A model generated the notes under the pieces. That model was not told where the DNA came from, did not search any database, and saw nothing but the letters and a program-made list of their open reading frames with translations. A stretch of 24,397 bases of DNA, from NCBI GenBank assembly GCA_027946555.1, contig JAPEVC010000356.1, forward strand, positions 1 through 24,397. The letters are read 5' to 3'. The translations under genes were made by a program, and so were the position numbers. Positions within the stretch are counted from its first letter, which is position 1. The number at the start of each line of letters is the position of its first letter. The stretch is from Gnomoniopsis sp. IMI 355080. Lineage: Eukaryota > Ascomycota > Sordariomycetes > Diaporthales > Gnomoniaceae. This document shows positions 20,258-24,397 of this stretch, piece by piece.

Positions 20258-22030
20258 CCAGTCCCCTTCACGAAACCCCAGGCTTTTGCGATGAGGAGCT
20301 CGTAGGATCTTTTTCTTCTACCATTTGCCGAGAGTCTGTTAGATCTACAACACTCTGCCGGTGATTTCCTATGGTGTCGTCACACCTTCAGTCTTCATCC
20401 AATGATGACATCGAATGCAGCACTCGTGTGACACAGCTTCAGGCTTGCGCACATTCACTTAGAATTCCAAACCGAAATCCAATGTGCATCTTCTGAAGAG
20501 CCTGATCTCGGTTCGAGCCCTATGTTCAACACGGGATATGGAAAGATATCGAAATCATATTCCATATGATCAGACCCCACTAGCTTTTCCTGGCGGAACT
20601 TTCTGATGCTTGTGGGCGCTTGTGATGGTGTTGCCGGTGAAACTCTTGCTCTGAGAGTGGTGGTGCGCGGTCTACAGGACACAAAACACGGGGATACTTG
20701 GCACTTGGGACGAAGTTGCAGGATATGAGGTAGATACACAACAGACAGAAGTTTTTCATTGCACAGTACCAAGCATTAATACAAGCTGCCAATGATCGGC
20801 AGTTCTATGCTTGAGCTTTGCTTGTCTATGGACTCCTTATTAGACCAATGTCTGTGAATCTCGGTCCGCTCCGACCCCAATCCGTAAAACCAGGGACTTG
20901 ATTCGGATCGGCGGTTAAAATGGACCGGTGCACTTCTCCAGATTCTCTCTCCATAGTCCGGAGTAGACTCCAGATTTCCTCCGCTTGATCAGCACACTGG
21001 CAGACTGGGCACTGAGGGCATGATGCCTGAGCAGAGACCCAGAATTTGGTAGGTGGCGCCCTCAGCGCCCGCCAGCTGTTGCCAGTCCGGACTGAGAGAA
21101 TACAGCCAAATCCAGGGTCTAAATTGCACGTTCCGTGTCGGGTCCAAGAAATCTCCGAGTCAAGAACGACTACCTACTGTGTACAGGACGGGGCCACCGA
21201 CTGATCCACGACCAGACGGCGTGGGAGATGCAAGGACAGGGGAGCATACATAGTGCCAGATATCCAAAATTAGGACCCCTGAGCCCTCTGCCATGATATC
21301 CATATTATCTCCTTGGCAACCAGCGCAGCCACCACAGCTTTGATGAGGCCTCTGGTACGACGCCTCAGGTAAATTTGCTAGCTCTCTTTATGTTTCTGCT
21401 GTTGATTCGATCGTCCCTAGCATCGGAAAGTGCTCTCAGCACTATCGGACGGCTGACGACACTGTTAGGTCTTGTTGCTGTCGTCGGCGCTCGTTTTGCA
21501 TCAGGGCCATGTCTCATGTGTGCTGCCCCCAGGCCGTTTCTAGTCGTTGTGCTTCAAATCGCCAAAGAGCTTTTGTGAGGCGACTGTGAATGCATCCGCG
21601 TTTGACCTCGTCCGGTTCCACCACCGTGGGGCCGCGTCTTCTCTGTTTGGCTACAGCCGTCAAGGATACCATGATTGTTCACTGCGGTCGCCCGTGTTGC
21701 CCAGGTCTTGGAGATCCACAAGGCCTGGCCCAGCTTCGATGTCAGTTGTCAATTGGCGAGTTTGCGCCTCAAACTGACAAGGCCCCCTTTTCCTCCATTG
21801 ACAAAGAAGCGTCTCGAGCAGTTCAAGTGAATGAAAACAACCGCTTCACCCACGCGCAGTTCACCTTGCCCAACCCCTCCTGCGTTCCTTTTTTTTTCCC
21901 CATTTGCCATTTTGTTCGATCTTCATTGCCCCTCTACTTTACGCTGTCGCGCATGACTCTCCGTGCCTATTACAACCAACATTCTTCTGGACTCGCGTGT
22001 TACACGTGAACCGTGGTGGGGCCTGTCGCG
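20258..22030. other. Upstream region of the Dfg5-type gene
   Basis: About 1.8 kb with no recognised gene. The last 200 bases are CT-rich with T/C homopolymers (21888-21901) and look like the promoter and leader of the gene starting at 22031; a CACGTG E-box core is at 22003-22008, inside the uORF. A 62-codon frame at 21390-21578 has a hydrophobic start but no other support. Confidence 0.5.
21953..22009 (+). CDS. 18-codon upstream ORF in the Dfg5-type leader
   Basis: ATG to TGA, ending 21 bases before the ATG of the GH76 gene and in a different frame. If the transcript starts upstream of 21953, as the CT-rich block at 21840-21950 suggests, ribosomes would meet this ORF first and it could lower translation of the main protein. 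The transcript start is inferred, not seen. Confidence 0.4.
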   Translation: MTLRAYYNQHSSGLACYT

Positions 22031-23663
22031 ATGAAGCCATCCTTCACAACGTCCATATGGCTGGCGAGTGCCATATCGCCGCTCGTTTCAGCCGTCGACA
22101 TCGACTGGACCTCAAGCTGTAAGTTCTTCCACTATGCTGGTCGCGCCTGGGGGAACCTTTCCACCGCTCTGAACGAGTGAGCTAACATCGCCCTTCTAGC
22201 TTCAATCAAGGATGGAGCGGCAACGATAGCATACGGCCTCATGGCTTACTACACCGGCAACAACACGGGTGATGTCCCTGGAAATCTGCCCGACCCATAC
22301 TACTGTACGTTCTCTACCGTGGCCCTCCACGGATGGAAGCAAAGGCCATTTCGCTGATTGTCATGACAACAGGGTGGGAAGCAGGAGCCATGTTTGGCAC
22401 GATGGTCGATTATTGGGCATACACTGGCGATACAACATACGTGAATGAGACCTACACGGCATTGCAGCACCAGGTTGGAGACGACAACGATTTCATGCCG
22501 ACAAACCAGACGAGAACCGAAGGAAACGATGAGTACGTCCCTACAGCACCTACCCGCACGGAATGGCGCAATTTGGCCCCAGAAAGATACTGACCAAGCT
22601 TTACAGCCAAGGCTTTTGGGCTCTTAGCGCCATGACCGCCGCCGAGGTCAACTTCATGAACCCCAACTCCACTGAAGCTGGCGGCGTACAATGGCTCGCC
22701 CTCGCGCAAGCCGTCTTCAACGAGTACGTCGGACGCTGGGACGAGGAGGATTGCGGTGGCGGGCTGAGGTGGCAGATCTTCACCTTCAACAACGGGTACA
22801 CGTACAAGAACTCCATTAGTAACGGCTGTTTCTTCAACATTGGCGCCCGTCTTGCCCGCTATACTGGCAACCAAACCTACGCCGATTGGGCCGGCAAAGT
22901 CTTTGACTGGATGGAGACTATCGGCTTCATAGACGAGAACTACAACATCTTTGATGGTGCCGGCTTCAGCACCTCCGAACAATGCACAGCCGTCGACAAG
23001 ACGCAGTGGACATATAACGCAGGCATCTGGATGCATGGCGCCGCCGTCATGTACAACATCACCAACGGCACGGCACAAACCAAGTGGGAGAATCGCACCC
23101 AGGGTATCCTGACCCGCGCAGCATCCTACTTTTTCAACAGCAGCATCATGTACGAGCCGCCCTGCGAGCCGCAGTCGACCTGTACCACCGATTCGCTCAG
23201 CTTCAAAGCCTACTTTGCGCGCTGGCTGGCTGGTACCGCCCAGATGGCCACCTTCACCTGGGACACCATCTCCTCGCTCCTGTCCGCATCCGCCCAAGCT
23301 GCCGCCCTGCAGTGCTCCGGCACCGCGACCACCGCCGATGGGTACAAGGGCCTCACCGGCACCGCGTGTGGCTCGCATTGGACCGCGGGTTCGACATGGG
23401 ATGGCACCAATGGCGTGGGCCAGCAGATGTCTGCGCTGTCGGCCGTGGTCTACTCGCAGGTCATGGCGTGGAGCCCGTCAATCTTTTCAGAGGCTACGGG
23501 CGGTACGTCGACCGGTGATGCGTCGGCCGGTCAGACCAAGACGGATGCCTCGCTCGCTACGCTCAAGGCTATTACTACAGGTGATAGGGCGGGCGCGGCG
23601 ATCCTGACTATGGGAACAATCGGAGGCTTATTGTTGGGGTGCTTCTTCATGGTCAAGGACTAA
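22031..23663 (+). CDS. GPI-anchored GH76 mannosidase-like wall protein, Dfg5/Dcw1 family
   Basis: Four exons: 22031-22118, 22200-22304, 22373-22532, 22607-23663; 469 residues. An N-terminal signal peptide (ending near VSA, residue 22) and a C-terminal hydrophobic tail (TMGTIGGLLLGCFFMV) after a Ser/Thr/Gly-rich stretch mark a GPI-anchored protein. The GH76 features run in order: SIKDGAATIAYG, GDVPGNLPDPYYWWEAGAMFG, the catalytic Asp pair D117-D118 in GNDDQGFW, then CGGGLRWQ, YKNSISNG and the paired Cys of the C-terminal half. Many N-glycosylation sites are present. Yeast Dfg5/Dcw1 are essential as a pair and are thought to trim the GPI mannose core and transfer wall proteins onto glucan. The third intron (GTACGT donor) splits the codon of D118. 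Start and splice sites were chosen by frame and family pattern. Confidence 0.92.
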
Positions 23664-24322
23664 AAGAAGAAATATTCTTTGACTCGTCAGGACTAGAATT
23701 TCCATTTTATACAGGTGCATTGGGCGGGCGGGCCTTCTAGAAGTGCGAACCATGGCATGGCGTCTGGAGTCCTACAGAGCAAGCAGATCGCTTAGATCGC
23801 TTGATGGGTTTTATCGCTGGTATACCACAACACGGCATAATTTTGATCTTAATTTGATCCTTGTTTGTCTCAGTATTCTTTCAAAAATTGGACCTATGAT
23901 CACTGTGATATTGTTCTTCAACGCCGTATTCAAACCAGCGGCTCCTTGAAGTGGCGTGGAACTTTTGTAAGCAGCAGTCATTGAGCGAGCAATCAATGAT
24001 GATGGTTAGTCGAGGATTGGTTGAAATGACGACCGGTCTGAACATATATAGTGCTATGATGTAATAGTCTCGTCTGTATTCTCTTGTTCTCATGACCCAT
24101 GAGGTACGCTTGTCATCTTTCTGAGACGCCCATTTAGAGCACTTCACTCTGACAATGTTTATATACTTATATAATAGGTGAGAAGAAAAGAAAGATTGCG
24201 AGTGAGAGAGTGAAACGGAGAAATTAATTAAGCATCTTCTTATATACGACGACGGCGACGACGAGAGATGTTTGAGTGTTTAAAAGCACTGAATCACTGG
24301 GTCATTCAATCACTCCTTCCTC
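23664..24322. other. 3' flank of the Dfg5-type gene
   Basis: No recognised gene. The start should be the 3' UTR. From 24160 the sequence becomes purine-rich (GAGAAGAAAAGAAAG), then changes to the pyrimidine microsatellite at the window edge. Confidence 0.4.
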
Positions 24323-24397
24323 TTCTCCTTCTTCTCCTTCTTCTCCTTCTTCTCCTTCTTCTCCTTCTTCTCCTTCTTCTCCTTCTTCTCCTTCTTC
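24323..24397. repeat. (TTCTCCTTC)n microsatellite, cut by the window end
   Basis: At least eight 9-bp units in perfect tandem. All three residues of the unit are multiples of codons, so on the minus strand two frames stay open to the edge as Glu-Glu-Gly or Lys-Lys-Glu repeats, each stopping shortly after the repeat. It could therefore be the C-terminal tail of a gene lying beyond the window, or plain non-coding satellite. Confidence 0.9.

Noticed and set aside
20508..20521. B-box-like GGTTCGAGCCC suggesting another tRNA
   Set aside because: The flanking bases do not form a T stem, anticodon arm or acceptor.
21390..21578. 62-codon frame with a hydrophobic, signal-like start
   Set aside because: It lies in the promoter region of the GH76 gene, lacks any conserved pattern, and hydrophobicity follows from the T-rich composition.
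22452..23378. 308-codon minus-strand frame
   Set aside because: It is antisense to the GH76 exon 4 with Gly/Val/Ala-rich composition; the plus strand has clear family motifs.

Overview
The window looks like nuclear DNA of a filamentous ascomycete (Pezizomycotina). Five of the six protein genes I can support are either interrupted by short introns of about 60-120 nt with GTRNGT-type donors and pyrimidine-rich or CTAAC-containing 3' ends, or belong to fungal families. Leaders are CT-rich, intergenic spaces are long, and there is no operon structure. I cannot fix the genus. The intergenic palindrome TACCTAGGTA is, as I recall, common in Sordariomycete-like genomes, but that is a weak pointer.

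Layout. 1-2995 has no recognised gene; it holds a G-rich hexamer repeat, CT-rich promoter-like tracts and one 59-codon small ORF at 2000-2179. 2996-6385 (minus) is a single-exon gene for a 1129-residue, acidic, largely disordered protein of unknown function. 6386-8377 is non-coding. 8378-9884 (minus, four exons) encodes a 418-residue 2-oxoglutarate/Fe(II) dioxygenase of the ethylene-forming-enzyme (EFE) type; its residues at the known metal, 2-oxoglutarate and arginine contacts match bacterial EFE, it carries a basic N-terminal extension, and one intron appears to be GC-AG. 9885-13021 is gene-poor with a 66-bp tandem duplication. 13022-14906 (plus, three exons) is a secreted serine beta-lactamase-like protein. 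15411-16445 (plus, four exons) is a fungal tetraspanin. 17177-19025 (plus, two exons) is a membrane-anchored M20 carboxypeptidase S-type peptidase. 19026-22030 holds two divergent, truncated tRNA-Thr(CGU) copies forming a 65-bp inverted repeat, and a nested palindrome at 20200-20257. 22031-23663 (plus, four exons) is a GPI-anchored GH76 Dfg5/Dcw1-type wall enzyme preceded by an 18-codon uORF. The window ends in a 9-bp microsatellite.

How the genes relate. There is no clear gene cluster. Three neighbours act at the cell periphery or in the secretory/vacuolar system (tetraspanin, M20 peptidase, Dfg5-type enzyme), and the beta-lactamase-like protein has a signal peptide, but nothing in the sequence shows co-regulation. 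The EFE-type gene is the most notable item: if active it would convert 2-oxoglutarate to ethylene while oxidising L-arginine. All exon structures were deduced by eye from splice signals, reading frame and family alignment from memory; no search was run.
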